This document shows positions 7,997 through 16,761 of a stretch of DNA of 33,666 nt, in pieces. The stretch is from CAZCZU01 sp964503475. GTDB taxonomy: Bacteria > Pseudomonadota > Zetaproteobacteria > Mariprofundales > Mariprofundaceae. Where the stretch lies: contig CAZCZU010000028.1 of the NCBI GenBank assembly GCA_964503475.1, forward strand, positions 1 to 33,666, given 5' to 3'. The stretch's first letter is position 1. Each line of letters begins with the position of its first letter. The position numbers were made by a program, and so were the translations under genes. The notes under the pieces were generated by a model. That model worked only from the letters and a program-made list of their open reading frames with translations. It did not search any database and was not told the DNA's origin.

Positions 7997-8710
7997 GTGA
8001 GTGCCACCCCCACCATCGTGCTGATGCACGGCCTGTTCGGTTTCCGGCAGGCGATCCGCTGGCAATATTTCCGCGGTGTACGCCCCCTGCTCGAGGGGAT
8101 GGGACTGCGGGTGCGGGTCCCGGTCACCCCCTCGGTGGCCTCGATCCGGCGCCAGTCCGACAGCCTTGCCCGGCAGCTGCACGACGAGCCGCACCCGGTG
8201 CATATCATCGCCCACTCGATGGGCGGCCTGGTCGCGCGTGACTACATCACCCGCCTTGGCGGCCATGCCCGGGTGCACTCGCTGACCATGCTGTCCACAC
8301 CGCATGCCGGCTCATCGCTGGCGACCCATGTCAAAACACACTTCAATCCGCTCGGTCTCTTCCCGGCCGTCGCAGATCTGACACCGGAAGCGATGCTGCA
8401 CTTCAACAACGCCACACCGGATCACCCCGATGTACGCTACTACAGCTACTCGGCTGCGCGCCGGGTCGATGATCAGCCGCTGATGCTGCGCGGCTATGGC
8501 CGCATTATCGAGCGTGAAGAGGGGCCCAACGACAACATGGTGTCGGCCCTTTCAGCCCACTGGGGCGAACATGTGCGCCGGCTTGAGGCCGACCACTACG
8601 AACTGATCGGCCTGAACCTCTGGCTCAACCCGATGCGTTCACGCCCCCCTTTCGATCACCTCGCCCTCTACCGCGAGATCGGCCGGCGGATTCTGGAGAG
8701 CCGGGGCTGA
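7997..8710 (+). CDS. Alpha/beta-hydrolase, triacylglycerol lipase-like
   Basis: From the GTG at 7997 the product is 237 residues. The oxyanion-hole motif HGLFGF is at 11-16, the nucleophile elbow AHSMGG at 72-77 (Ser74), and a C-terminal ADHYELIG probably supplies the catalytic His, as in bacterial triacylglycerol lipases and esterases. No signal peptide follows from this start, so it may be cytoplasmic. The start is uncertain: the frame is open back into purF with no ATG, and the ATGs that overlap the purF stop (7932, 7935) are in another frame that closes after 21 codons. It is probably co-transcribed with purF. It converges on the DyP peroxidase gene with 13 bp between the two stops, where a small hairpin (CGGGG-CTGAT-CCCCG) lies. 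Confidence 0.82.
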   Translation: MSATPTIVLMHGLFGFRQAIRWQYFRGVRPLLEGMGLRVRVPVTPSVASIRRQSDSLARQLHDEPHPVHIIAHSMGGLVARDYITRLGGHARVHSLTMLSTPHAGSSLATHVKTHFNPLGLFPAVADLTPEAMLHFNNATPDHPDVRYYSYSAARRVDDQPLMLRGYGRIIEREEGPNDNMVSALSAHWGEHVRRLEADHYELIGLNLWLNPMRSRPPFDHLALYREIGRRILESRG

Positions 8711-8723
8711 TCCCCGTCTCGCC

Positions 8724-9608
8724 CTACAGCCCTGCCAGGCGCAGATCCAGCCTGCCCGAGCCGTTCATCGGCGGACACCAGAAATAGCTGCCCGTGAGCG
8801 GGCGGGTAAAGCTGAACAGGGCATCGACCACACCATCCTCGCCCCCGACCATACGGCGCAGCAGCGCTTCGTAAGCATCGAAGGAGCGGCCGAAAGCGAC
8901 AAACATCAGTCCCGCCTGACCATCCTCAGACCACGGCTGCGAACGGCGTAGCACGAAGGCCTCCGGGGCGAACGACTCCTGGGCCGTGCGCTTTACATGG
9001 GCGGAGAGCGGCGCATCCTCAAGCTCCTCGTTGCTGTCGCGGTCGCGGCCGACACTGTGATCCTGCTGCTGGCGGGACATCGACTGAAAACGGGCCAGGT
9101 CATGCATCCACTGCTGCACGGCGACAAAACTGGAGCCGTCGATACCCGCCCCACGACCGGAGACGATGGCGGCTGCCACGGCCTCATCACCCTGTGGATT
9201 CTCGGTGCCATCCTCATAACCGGTCAGGTCGCGACCGACATCGTACTGAAACACCCCGACCGTACGCACACGTTGCAGGTCCGGCTCCACAGCCGCTGCA
9301 ATCCGACGTGCCCGATGCACCAGCTCGCCGCGATCGCTACCACGCAGCCAGCACCAGAGGGCAAAGGGTGTCGAGGGCACCTCAAAGCCATTACCGGCAA
9401 TGGCCGGAAACACACGCAGCTCGGCCAGGTCGTGGCCGGCAGCCAGCAGGAGCGACTGGCCGATCCCGACCACCGTCGTCGCGCCATCCACCACCTCCTG
9501 CAGCGCTTTCAGCGCCCGCAGCGGATCGCCACCCGCTGCCAGCGTGAAAAACATGTGGCTCCCCGCCTGCGGCAGCTCGGCCAGAATACCCTGTTGTGCA
9601 TGATGCAT
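8724..9608 (-). CDS. Dye-decolourising (DyP-type) heme peroxidase
   Basis: The product is 294 residues. The family signature GxxDG appears as GYEDGTENP at 130-138, with the catalytic Asp at 133. The probable proximal heme ligand is His204 in SAHVKRT, and VLRRSQPW at 219-226 carries the expected distal Arg. DyP enzymes use H2O2 to oxidise dyes and phenolics, and some act on heme or are packaged in encapsulins; no encapsulin gene is near. No signal peptide is seen, so it should be cytoplasmic. The ATG at 9608 is preceded by AAGGAAGGT at good spacing, which favours it over the upstream in-frame start at 9644. It is divergent from the glycine-zipper lipoprotein gene. Confidence 0.93.
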   Translation of the reverse strand: MHHAQQGILAELPQAGSHMFFTLAAGGDPLRALKALQEVVDGATTVVGIGQSLLLAAGHDLAELRVFPAIAGNGFEVPSTPFALWCWLRGSDRGELVHRARRIAAAVEPDLQRVRTVGVFQYDVGRDLTGYEDGTENPQGDEAVAAAIVSGRGAGIDGSSFVAVQQWMHDLARFQSMSRQQQDHSVGRDRDSNEELEDAPLSAHVKRTAQESFAPEAFVLRRSQPWSEDGQAGLMFVAFGRSFDAYEALLRRMVGGEDGVVDALFSFTRPLTGSYFWCPPMNGSGRLDLRLAGL

Positions 9609-9796
9609 GGTCACCTTCCTTCGGCAGCACCGCTGCCATACCACGCATGGATCGTAGGCCAGTCGTCTGAAATAACCAACTCCGCCATCTTTCGTTCAGC
9701 AACAATTCAGCCGGGCCATACAACATTGCGGCCATAGAGATTCACAGGTGTGTTATCCGATTCACGTTAACATGCTTGTTGCCCAAGGAGGCTGTC

Positions 9797-10132
9797 ATGA
9801 AATATATCCTTATGCTGCTTGCAGTCCTGTCGCTTTCCGCCTGTGTGACCGAACGCCAGGAGCGCGCGGCCACGACCGGCGCCATTGTCGGTGCTGCCGG
9901 CGGCGCTGCCATCGGCTCCCAGAGCAACAACACGGCCGAAGGTGCAGTCATCGGTGGCGCCCTCGGTGCCGCAGCCGGTGCCCTGCTGACGCAACCCGAG
10001 CCGGTCACCGTCTATCAGCCGGCCCCGCGTGCCCGTCCGCATCGCGTCGAGCGCGAACGCGAGGTGCGCAGCGAGTCGAAGTACCGCTACAGGGAAGACC
10101 ATCGCGAACGTCGCCGCTCCTACGAAGACTAG
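9797..10132 (+). CDS. Glycine-zipper lipoprotein
   Basis: The product is 111 residues. A lipoprotein signal peptide MKYILMLLAVLSLSAC puts the lipidated Cys at residue 16. It is followed by a glycine-zipper stretch (TTGAIVGAAGGAAIGSQ, then EGAVIGGALGAAAGALL), as in envelope proteins of the YMGG/SlyB type. The C-terminus is Pro-rich and then strongly charged (VEREREVRSESKYRYREDHRERRRSYED). It probably sits in or at the outer membrane with a structural role. The ATG at 9797 follows a perfect AAGGAGG (9785-9791) by five nucleotides. The gene is monocistronic and ends before a strong terminator at 10195-10228. Confidence 0.85.
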   Translation: MKYILMLLAVLSLSACVTERQERAATTGAIVGAAGGAAIGSQSNNTAEGAVIGGALGAAAGALLTQPEPVTVYQPAPRARPHRVEREREVRSESKYRYREDHRERRRSYED

Positions 10133-10194
10133 GATCGAACGCCGTCACGCCACCCTTCGCTCCTCCCAGAGCTGGCCGGACATCCGGTCGCCCC

Positions 10195-10228
10195 AAACAC
10201 AGGCATCTTCGGGTGCCTGTGTTTTTTT
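10195..10228 (+). terminator. Rho-independent terminator after the glycine-zipper lipoprotein
   Basis: AAACACAGGCA at 10195-10205 pairs perfectly with TGCCTGTGTTT at 10214-10224 around TCTTCGGG, and the T run continues to 10228. Confidence 0.9.
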
Positions 10229-10316
10229 ATGCCGGCAGGGCTTCCCCCATACTTTCGGCAGGGTGACAAGCCCCGGGCATGGCGTTAGAACAGCTCTCCT
10301 TTAAGGAGGCCCTGCC

Positions 10317-10631
10317 ATGTTTGTCACCATGAACCGCTTTACCATCGATCCTGCCCACTGGGATGACTTCGAGGCCCGCTTCGCAGGGCGTGCGGGGCTC
10401 GTCGACGGCGAGCCGGGCTTTATCCGCAATGCCGTACTGCGCCCGGCCGAAGGCACATGCGATCAGCACATTGTCATGACCCTGTGGGAAGACCGGGCCT
10501 CGTTCGAGGCGTGGACGAAGAGCGAGGCATTTCGAAAAGCGCACGAAAAGGCCGGCACCACCCCCAAGGAGTGGTTCATCGCCCCGACCAAGCTGGAGCT
10601 GTTCGAAGCGGCGACCGACACCGGCAGCTGA
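10317..10631 (+). CDS. ABM-family (heme-degrading-like) monooxygenase
   Basis: The product is 104 residues with the ferredoxin-like antibiotic-biosynthesis-monooxygenase (ABM) pattern: MFVTMNRFTIDPAHWDDFEARF, then GEPGFIRNAVLRP, then VMTLWEDRASFEAWTKSEAFRKAH. Small ABM proteins of this kind include cofactor-free oxygenases and IsdG/HmoA-type heme oxygenases; the substrate here cannot be assigned. The ATG at 10317 follows AAGGAGG (10303-10309). That ribosome binding site is half of a CTCCTT-T-AAGGAG palindrome (10297-10309 region) that could mask it. The gene is followed by the non-coding hairpin block. Confidence 0.8.
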   Translation: MFVTMNRFTIDPAHWDDFEARFAGRAGLVDGEPGFIRNAVLRPAEGTCDQHIVMTLWEDRASFEAWTKSEAFRKAHEKAGTTPKEWFIAPTKLELFEAATDTGS

Positions 10632-10640
10632 TCTCACCCG

Positions 10641-10860
10641 TAAAGCTTCTCCCACGGCCCATGGATGGGCCGTCAAAATCGGCTGCGTCAGCGGCAGATT
10701 TTGGGAGCATTGCGAAAACCGTGCTTTTCGTCATGCGTCGGAGATCAAATGCAGGACGCATTTCGATCGATCCCCTCAAGCGGTGGAGTCGCAAAGCCTT
10801 TGCCGCTATGCTTCGCGCAGCTAAAGAAAGGCTGAAAATCAGCATCTCCCACAAAGCTTA
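10641..10860. repeat. Non-coding block of consecutive hairpins between ABM gene and gatC
   Basis: This 220-bp stretch has no plausible gene. It carries a series of inverted repeats: ACGGCCCAT/ATGGGCCGT (10654-10673); CAAAATC/GATTTTG with inner GCTG/CAGC (10674-10703); CGAAAA/TTTTCG (10713-10730); ATGCGTC/GACGCAT (10733-10761); GCAAAG/CTTTGC (10791-10803); and GCTGA/TCAGC (10831-10843). Both ends carry AAAGCTT and CTCCCAC in swapped order (10642-10655 and 10846-10859), giving the block defined edges. It looks like a structured interspersed repeat. It ends 13 bp before gatC and therefore forms part of its leader. Confidence 0.6.
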
Positions 10861-10873
10861 GGGACGGATTACC

Positions 10874-11152
10874 ATGGAAATTGATGTCAAAAAGGTCGCC
10901 AACCTTGCCCGCATCCGCCTGACGGATGCCGAGGCCGAAGCGCTTGGCCCCCAGCTCAACAATATTCTCGGCTATGTCGATTCACTGCAGCAGGTGAACA
11001 CCGAAGGTGTGGAACCGACGGCGCATCCGCACGATGCCGCCATGCCGCTGCGTATCGACGTGGTGACCAACACCAACCGCCGCGAGGCGCTGCAGCGCCC
11101 GGCACCGAAGACCGAGGCCGGTCTCTACGTGGTTCCGAAGGTCATTGAATAG
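10874..11152 (+). CDS. gatC: Asp-tRNA(Asn)/Glu-tRNA(Gln) amidotransferase subunit C
   Basis: The product is 92 residues, the usual GatC length. It opens with MEIDVKKVANLARIRLTDAEA and ends with APKTEAGLYVVPKVIE, both characteristic. GatC is the small belt-like subunit that wraps around GatA and stabilises the GatCAB complex, which converts Glu-tRNA(Gln) and/or Asp-tRNA(Asn) to the amidated forms. It is the first gene of gatC-gatA-gatB, with gatA 49 bp downstream. Its upstream region is the hairpin block, so the promoter either lies inside that block or upstream in the ABM gene. Confidence 0.95.
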   Translation: MEIDVKKVANLARIRLTDAEAEALGPQLNNILGYVDSLQQVNTEGVEPTAHPHDAAMPLRIDVVTNTNRREALQRPAPKTEAGLYVVPKVIE

Positions 11153-11201
11153 ATGTTTCGCCCTTCTCTAATCGAAAACACTCGCATTTCAGGAGTTTCC
11201 T

Positions 11202-12671
11202 GTGCCGTTTAGTACCCTATCCGACCTGAAAGCCCGGCTCGATGCCGGCGAAACCACCGCCCGCGCCATCGCCGAGCAGTACCTGGCCCGCACCGAACAG
11301 TATAACGGCGAACTGAACGCCTTTGTCGACGTCGGTGCCGAGCACATCCTGGCCCAGGCCGATGCCTCGGATGCCTACCGCGCCAGGCATGAGCCGCGCC
11401 CGCTCGAAGGGCTGCCGATCGCGGTGAAGGATATCTTCTGCACCCAGGACGGGCCGACCCAGTGCTGCTCGAACATCCTGAAAGGCTACCACGCCCCGTA
11501 TGACGCCCATGTCATCACGCTGCTGAAAGAGGCCGGTGCCGTGCTGTTCGGCAAGACCAACATGGATGAGTTCGCCATGGGCTCCTCCAACGAAACCTCC
11601 GCCTTCGGCCCGTGCAAAAATCCGTGGGATACCGATCGCATCCCGGGCGGCTCCTCGGGCGGCTCCGCCGCTGCCGTGGCCGCAGCCCTGGCGCCGGCGG
11701 CCCTCGGTACCGACACCGGCGGCTCGATCCGCCAGCCGGCCGCCCTTTGCGGCATCACCGGCCTGAAACCGACCTACGGCCGTGTCTCCCGCCGCGGCAT
11801 CATCGCCTTCGCCTCATCGCTCGATCAGGCAGGCTCGATGACCCGCAGCGTGCGCGACACCGCCATGCTGACCGGTGCCATCACCGGCCACGATCCGGCC
11901 GACGCCACTTCGGTCAACGATGCCCCGGCCATCGACTGGCTCGGCGCCTGCGAAGCGCGCGACATGAAGGGCCTGAAGATCGGCAAGCCGCGCGAATATT
12001 TCATCGACGGCATGGACCCGGAAGTACGTGCCGCCGTCGATGCAGCCCTGGCCAGGTGTGAAGAGCTGGGGGCTGAGATCGTCGACATCTCGCTGCCCAA
12101 CACCGACCACGCCGTGGCCGCCTACTACGTGATCGCCCCATCCGAGGCCTCGGCCAATCTCGCCCGCTACGACGGTGTCCGCTTCGGCCACCGCTGCGAC
12201 AATCCGAGTGACCTGAACGACATGTACACCCGCAGCCGCGATGAGGGCTTCGGCGCCGAGGTGAAGCGCCGCATCCTGACCGGCACCTTCGCCCTCTCCT
12301 CGGGCTACTACGACGCCTACTACCTGAAGGCGCAGCAGGTGCGCACCCTGATCCGCCAGGACTTCATCGACGCTTTCAAGCAGGTCGACGTGATTGCCAC
12401 CCCGACCAGCCCGGTCACCGCCTTCAAGGTGGGTGAGAAGAGCGATGATCCGCTGACCATGTATCTGGCCGACATCTTCACCATCGCCGTCAACATGGCC
12501 GGCCTGCCGGGCCTGTCGCAGCCGTGCGGCATGGCAAACGGCCTGCCGGTCGGCCTGCAGTGGATTGCCCCCGCCTGGCGCGAGGATCTTATCCTCTCGG
12601 CCGCCAGCGCCTATGAAGCCGCCACCGAGTGGCACACACAGCAGCCGCAGGCGTTCGGAGGTGCAGCATGA
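11202..12671 (+). CDS. gatA: Asp-tRNA(Asn)/Glu-tRNA(Gln) amidotransferase subunit A
   Basis: The product is 489 residues from a GTG start six nucleotides after AGGAG (11191-11195). GatA is the glutaminase subunit of the amidase-signature family. The Ser-cisSer-Lys triad is visible: Lys76 in AVKDIF, cis-Ser151 in GGSSGGSAAA, and nucleophile Ser175 in GTDTGGSIRQPA, at almost the same positions as in characterised GatA. It releases ammonia from glutamine, which travels to GatB. The stop codon overlaps the gatB start (ATGA at 12668-12671), so the two subunits are translationally coupled. Confidence 0.97.
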   Translation: MPFSTLSDLKARLDAGETTARAIAEQYLARTEQYNGELNAFVDVGAEHILAQADASDAYRARHEPRPLEGLPIAVKDIFCTQDGPTQCCSNILKGYHAPYDAHVITLLKEAGAVLFGKTNMDEFAMGSSNETSAFGPCKNPWDTDRIPGGSSGGSAAAVAAALAPAALGTDTGGSIRQPAALCGITGLKPTYGRVSRRGIIAFASSLDQAGSMTRSVRDTAMLTGAITGHDPADATSVNDAPAIDWLGACEARDMKGLKIGKPREYFIDGMDPEVRAAVDAALARCEELGAEIVDISLPNTDHAVAAYYVIAPSEASANLARYDGVRFGHRCDNPSDLNDMYTRSRDEGFGAEVKRRILTGTFALSSGYYDAYYLKAQQVRTLIRQDFIDAFKQVDVIATPTSPVTAFKVGEKSDDPLTMYLADIFTIAVNMAGLPGLSQPCGMANGLPVGLQWIAPAWREDLILSAASAYEAATEWHTQQPQAFGGAA

Positions 12672-14098
12672 GCTGGGAGATCGTGATCGGCCTGGAGGTT
12701 CACTGCCAGGTCAACAGCAAAACCAAGGCCTTCTGTGGCTGCTCCACCGAGTTCGGCGCCGAGCCCAACACCCAGACCTGCCCGGTCTGCCTCGGCATGC
12801 CGGGCCAGCTGCCGGTACTGAACATGGAGGCGGTCGAGAAGAGTGTGCTGACGGGTCTCGCCATCAACGGCACCATCAATCTGGAATCAAAGTTCGACCG
12901 CAAGAACTACTTCTATCCGGATCTGCCCAAGGGCTACCAGATCAGCCAGTTCGCCGTACCGATCGTCGAGAAGGGCTTCCTCGATATTCCCACGCCTGAT
13001 GGCGAGAAGCGTATCGGCATTACCCGTATCCACATGGAAGAGGATGCCGGCAAATCGATGCATGAGGGGCTGGAGGCCGTATCGCACATCGACCTTAACC
13101 GCTCCGGTGTACCGCTGATGGAGATCGTCTCCGAGCCGGACATGCGTAGCGCCGACGAGGCCGTGGCCTATCTGAAGCAGTTGCACCAGCTGGTCCGCTT
13201 CCTCGATGTCTCCAATGCCGACATGGAGAAGGGCCAGTTCCGTTGCGATGCCAACGTCTCGGTCCGCCGTCCGGGCGAGGAGTTCGGTACCCGTGCCGAG
13301 CTGAAGAACCTCAACTCCTTCCGCTTCATCAAGCAGGCCATCGAGTACGAAGCCAACCGCCAGATCGAGCTGATCGAGGATGGCGGCACAGTGGTTCAGG
13401 AGACCCGCCTGTGGGACTCCAACAAGGGCGAGTCGCGCTCCATGCGCGGCAAGGAAGAGGCGCACGACTACCGCTACTTCCCGGAACCGGACCTGCCGAC
13501 CCTCTGCCTGAACAAGGCGGACGTGGACGCCATCAAGGCCGGTATGCCGGAGCTGCCGGGCCAGATGCGCGAGCGCTTCGAGAAGGAGTACGGCCTCTCC
13601 GCTTATGATGCCGACGTACTCTCGCAGAGCCGCGAGCTGGCCGGCTACTATGAGGAGCTGGTGGCGGCCCATCCGGCCGATGCCAAGCGCTGTGCCAACT
13701 GGATGGCCAACGAACTGCTCGGTCGCCTGAAAGAGGGCGGACACGAGATCACCGATTCGCCGGTCTCGGCCACGGCCCTGGCCAAACTGCTCGACCGCAT
13801 CGGTGACAACACCATCTCCGGCAAGATCGGCAAGGATGTGCTCGATGCCATGCTGGAGTCCGGCAAGGACGCCGATGCCATCATCGAGGAGAAGGGGCTG
13901 AAGCAGGTCACCGATACCGGTGCCATCGACGCCATCATCCAGGAAGTGATGGATGCCAATCCGGAGCAGGTGGAGCAGTTCCGCGCCGGCCGCGACAAGC
14001 TGATGGGCTTCTTCGTCGGTCAGGTGATGAAGGCCTCCAGGGGCAAGGCCAACCCGGGGCTGGTCAACCAGCGCCTGGCCGCTCTGCTGAAGGGTTAA
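12668..14098 (+). CDS. gatB: Asp-tRNA(Asn)/Glu-tRNA(Gln) amidotransferase subunit B
   Basis: The product is 476 residues. It opens with MSWEIVIGLEVHCQV, the conserved GatB N-terminus. The zinc-site cysteines (FCGCSTEFG and TCPVCLGMPG), the catalytic cradle (DLPKGYQISQF, MEEDAGKS, DLNRSGVPLMEIVSEPD) and the C-terminal YqeY-like tRNA-binding tail (QVMKASRGKANPGLVNQRL) are present. GatB activates the tRNA-bound Glu or Asp with ATP and amidates it. The start at 12668 is preceded by GGAGGTG and overlaps the gatA stop; a longer in-frame start at 12629 inside gatA has no support. Confidence 0.97.
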   Translation: MSWEIVIGLEVHCQVNSKTKAFCGCSTEFGAEPNTQTCPVCLGMPGQLPVLNMEAVEKSVLTGLAINGTINLESKFDRKNYFYPDLPKGYQISQFAVPIVEKGFLDIPTPDGEKRIGITRIHMEEDAGKSMHEGLEAVSHIDLNRSGVPLMEIVSEPDMRSADEAVAYLKQLHQLVRFLDVSNADMEKGQFRCDANVSVRRPGEEFGTRAELKNLNSFRFIKQAIEYEANRQIELIEDGGTVVQETRLWDSNKGESRSMRGKEEAHDYRYFPEPDLPTLCLNKADVDAIKAGMPELPGQMRERFEKEYGLSAYDADVLSQSRELAGYYEELVAAHPADAKRCANWMANELLGRLKEGGHEITDSPVSATALAKLLDRIGDNTISGKIGKDVLDAMLESGKDADAIIEEKGLKQVTDTGAIDAIIQEVMDANPEQVEQFRAGRDKLMGFFVGQVMKASRGKANPGLVNQRLAALLKG

Positions 14099-14105
14099 CA
14101 TACGC

Positions 14106-16694
14106 ATGGGCACAGGACTGCGCCGGGCAGGCATCGCCTGCGCGGTCCTGCTCGCCCTCGCGGCAGCGTTTCTCTTCTCGCGCCTGGACAGCGATGCGCT
14201 GCTGGCCGAACTGATGAGCCAGGCCGGCAAGGCGGGCATGAGCCTGAGTGTCGGCAAGGTTTCGTTCAGCCCCATGAACGGCCTGTCGCTGCGTCTGGAT
14301 GACCTGGATGTAAAGGGGCATGGCCTGCGGCTGCATGCCCGGACCGCATTCATCAGCAGCAGCTGGCGCGCCCTTGTTTCGGGCGGCTTCACCCCCGACA
14401 CCCTGTTCCTGAATACCGCCGACATCACGCTTGACCGGCTCCAGGAACCCTCGGCCATGTTGCCGCACCTCCCCCCCCTTTCCCGCCTGAACATCAGCAA
14501 ATCCACCCTCACCCTGCAGGAGAGCGGCCTGAAACTGGACGACCTGCAGCTCGATGTGCGCGATGTCGCGCCCGATCGCGACATGCGCTGGGAACTTCTG
14601 GCCCGGGCCGGCAATGAGCCGATCACCTCGCACGGCCAGGCTCACCTGAACGGCAACAGCTTCGAGACCGCCTTCGCCAAGCTGAAAATGGAGCATGTGC
14701 CGCTCGCCGCCCTGCCGGTAGCGGATGCCCTTGCCAAACTGCCCTATCACTATGCCAGCAGCGCTGTCACCATCGACCTGGCAGCCAACGGGGAGTGGCA
14801 CGCCTTTGGCGAACTGCGCCTGATGACCACGCCCGCCGACGAATCGCCCCTGATTGTGCGCAGCAAACTGCAGGGAGGGGATAAGCAGTGGCTGGCCTGG
14901 CATGACAGCTATATCCATTTCGGCGGCCAGAATGTGGTCGACTCCGAAGGAAGCTGCAGGACCGGCAACGACTGCACAGGCCGATTCTCGGGCACGCGCA
15001 TTGCCGTGCAGTCGCTGAATCGCCTGCTGGGCTCACAGGCCCTGCATGGCAGCAGCGGCAACCTTGACCTCAAGGGCCAGCTTAACTGGAAAGACGAGAC
15101 CCTGGTCGGAAGCATCGCCGGCACCTGGCACAATCTGCATTTCGGCAAAAGCAGCATCGCCCTGCTGGATGCCAAATGGCAGCTTCCCCTGCTCAGCTAT
15201 CGACCCGGTGAGGCACTGCAGCTTGCGCAGCTGGGCATCACGCCACTGCGCGGCGGTGGTGAGGCCGAACTCTCCCGTTTCGTACGCGACAGCCAGGGCA
15301 CCCGCTACACCCTGAAGCTGCTCGATAACAGCGTGTTGTGGCAGCCACTGGCCAATATTGCCCTCGCCTATGAGGGGCTCCCCACGCAGCTTGCGGGCAG
15401 TGGTGAGGTCAACGGCATCATCCGCGGCAACCATACCCCGAAGCGTGCACAGCTGCGCTTCGAGCTCGATGCTTCACGGGCCGCCGTCAGCTATGGCGAT
15501 CATTTCAGCAAGCCGGCGCGTGTGAGCATGATCCTGCACGGCGATTGGCAATATCTGCACGCCGGGGCGCGCAACCGCCTGGCTTTGCAGGAGAGCGATA
15601 TCGGCGGCTCCCGCTTTGCCGCCATGCATTGGCAGCACGATAAGCAGGGGGATCGCATCGCACTGGAAAAGGCCGCCATCGATTTCACGGCCCTGAACAG
15701 CACCGGCATCCGCCTGCCTGCAGCGATCCCGGCCCTCGGCGGCAGCATCCATGGCGACCTGTCCGGACACTGGCAGCGCAAGGAGGGCACGGAAGCCGCC
15801 ATCTGGCACTCCCTGCAAGGCAAATTGCAGCTGCGCGCCTTCACCTGGCAACAGAACCGTGTGGATGGCGATCTCGACATCCGCGACGGCGTGGCCGCTA
15901 GCGACAAGCTTGCCTGGAGCCATGGCAGCAACAGCGCCACCATGCACGGGCGTATCGACCTGGCCACGCGCACGGGCGAACTGGACCTGGACCAGGCCAT
16001 ACTCGACAGCGATATCCTGACCCGGGTGACCACACTGCCATTCACGCTCAAGGGCTCGCTGCGCAAGCTGCACTACCATATGGCCGACCAGACGGCCATT
16101 ACCGCAATTCATGGCCGCTATACGCGAACGCCGGAGGCCCTCACCCTGCTGGGAGCCGAAGGAGAACTGGCCGGCGGCACGGTGACTGCCGATGAACTCA
16201 GCCTGCGTCCGGGCCAAAGCGATCCGCGTCTCTCGGCACGCCTGCGTATCGGCCGGGTGCAGCTGTCACGCATCACGCAGTGGCCAGCCTGGCTGCAGGC
16301 ACGCCCCTTTGGCCGCTGTTTCGGCAACATGCAGATCGAGGGGCCACTCTCATCCAAACGCTGGCCGGAGTGGCGCGGCAATGGTGACATCGCCATCTTC
16401 AGTGGCGGCTGGATTCCGCTGGTCCAGCAGGGGCAGCAGGGGGAAATCACGGCCCAGCCGGGCGAACCCAAGCGCTTCCGACGCGCCGAACTGCGTTTCA
16501 GGCTGCAACAAAACGGCATGCAGCTGCCTCACCTGCGCATCGAACGCGATGGCCAGATACTGCAGGGAGATGGGCGTATGGACTACCAGGGCCACATCGC
16601 CCTGACACTGGGCCGGGGAAAAGAGCGTCAGAAGATCGACGGCGAATGGCCCAATATCGACCTGCCGATGGAGCCCGCCGCCGCAACACCCTGA
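14106..16694 (+). CDS. AsmA/TamB/YhdP-like envelope protein
   Basis: The product is 862 residues. It has one N-terminal membrane anchor (about residues 8-26) followed by a long periplasmic part built of repeated beta-rich segments, for example LSVGKVSFSPMNGLSLRLDDLDVKG and later GNLDLKGQLNWKDETL and ATMHGRIDLATRTGELDLDQ. This layout is typical of the AsmA superfamily, whose members (TamB, YhdP) form lipid-conducting bridges between inner and outer membranes. It starts 7 bp after gatB and could be read from the same transcript, although its role is unrelated to tRNA amidation. The ATG at 14106 lacks an obvious ribosome binding site. A bidirectional terminator follows. Confidence 0.75.
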   Translation: MGTGLRRAGIACAVLLALAAAFLFSRLDSDALLAELMSQAGKAGMSLSVGKVSFSPMNGLSLRLDDLDVKGHGLRLHARTAFISSSWRALVSGGFTPDTLFLNTADITLDRLQEPSAMLPHLPPLSRLNISKSTLTLQESGLKLDDLQLDVRDVAPDRDMRWELLARAGNEPITSHGQAHLNGNSFETAFAKLKMEHVPLAALPVADALAKLPYHYASSAVTIDLAANGEWHAFGELRLMTTPADESPLIVRSKLQGGDKQWLAWHDSYIHFGGQNVVDSEGSCRTGNDCTGRFSGTRIAVQSLNRLLGSQALHGSSGNLDLKGQLNWKDETLVGSIAGTWHNLHFGKSSIALLDAKWQLPLLSYRPGEALQLAQLGITPLRGGGEAELSRFVRDSQGTRYTLKLLDNSVLWQPLANIALAYEGLPTQLAGSGEVNGIIRGNHTPKRAQLRFELDASRAAVSYGDHFSKPARVSMILHGDWQYLHAGARNRLALQESDIGGSRFAAMHWQHDKQGDRIALEKAAIDFTALNSTGIRLPAAIPALGGSIHGDLSGHWQRKEGTEAAIWHSLQGKLQLRAFTWQQNRVDGDLDIRDGVAASDKLAWSHGSNSATMHGRIDLATRTGELDLDQAILDSDILTRVTTLPFTLKGSLRKLHYHMADQTAITAIHGRYTRTPEALTLLGAEGELAGGTVTADELSLRPGQSDPRLSARLRIGRVQLSRITQWPAWLQARPFGRCFGNMQIEGPLSSKRWPEWRGNGDIAIFSGGWIPLVQQGQQGEITAQPGEPKRFRRAELRFRLQQNGMQLPHLRIERDGQILQGDGRMDYQGHIALTLGRGKERQKIDGEWPNIDLPMEPAAATP

Positions 16695-16708
16695 GCGGAC
16701 CGGTAAAC

Positions 16709-16743
16709 AAAAAAAGGCCCCGGCATAGTGCCAGGGCCTTTTT
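16709..16743. terminator. Bidirectional terminator between AsmA-like gene and cytochrome c
   Basis: A run of A (16709-16715), then GGCCC-GGC pairing with GCC-GGGCC across a five-base loop with one C/A mismatch, then a run of T to 16743. It can end both the plus-strand AsmA-like gene and the minus-strand cytochrome c gene (stop at 16762). Confidence 0.88.
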
Positions 16744-16761
16744 CAATACATGGCGGAAAGA

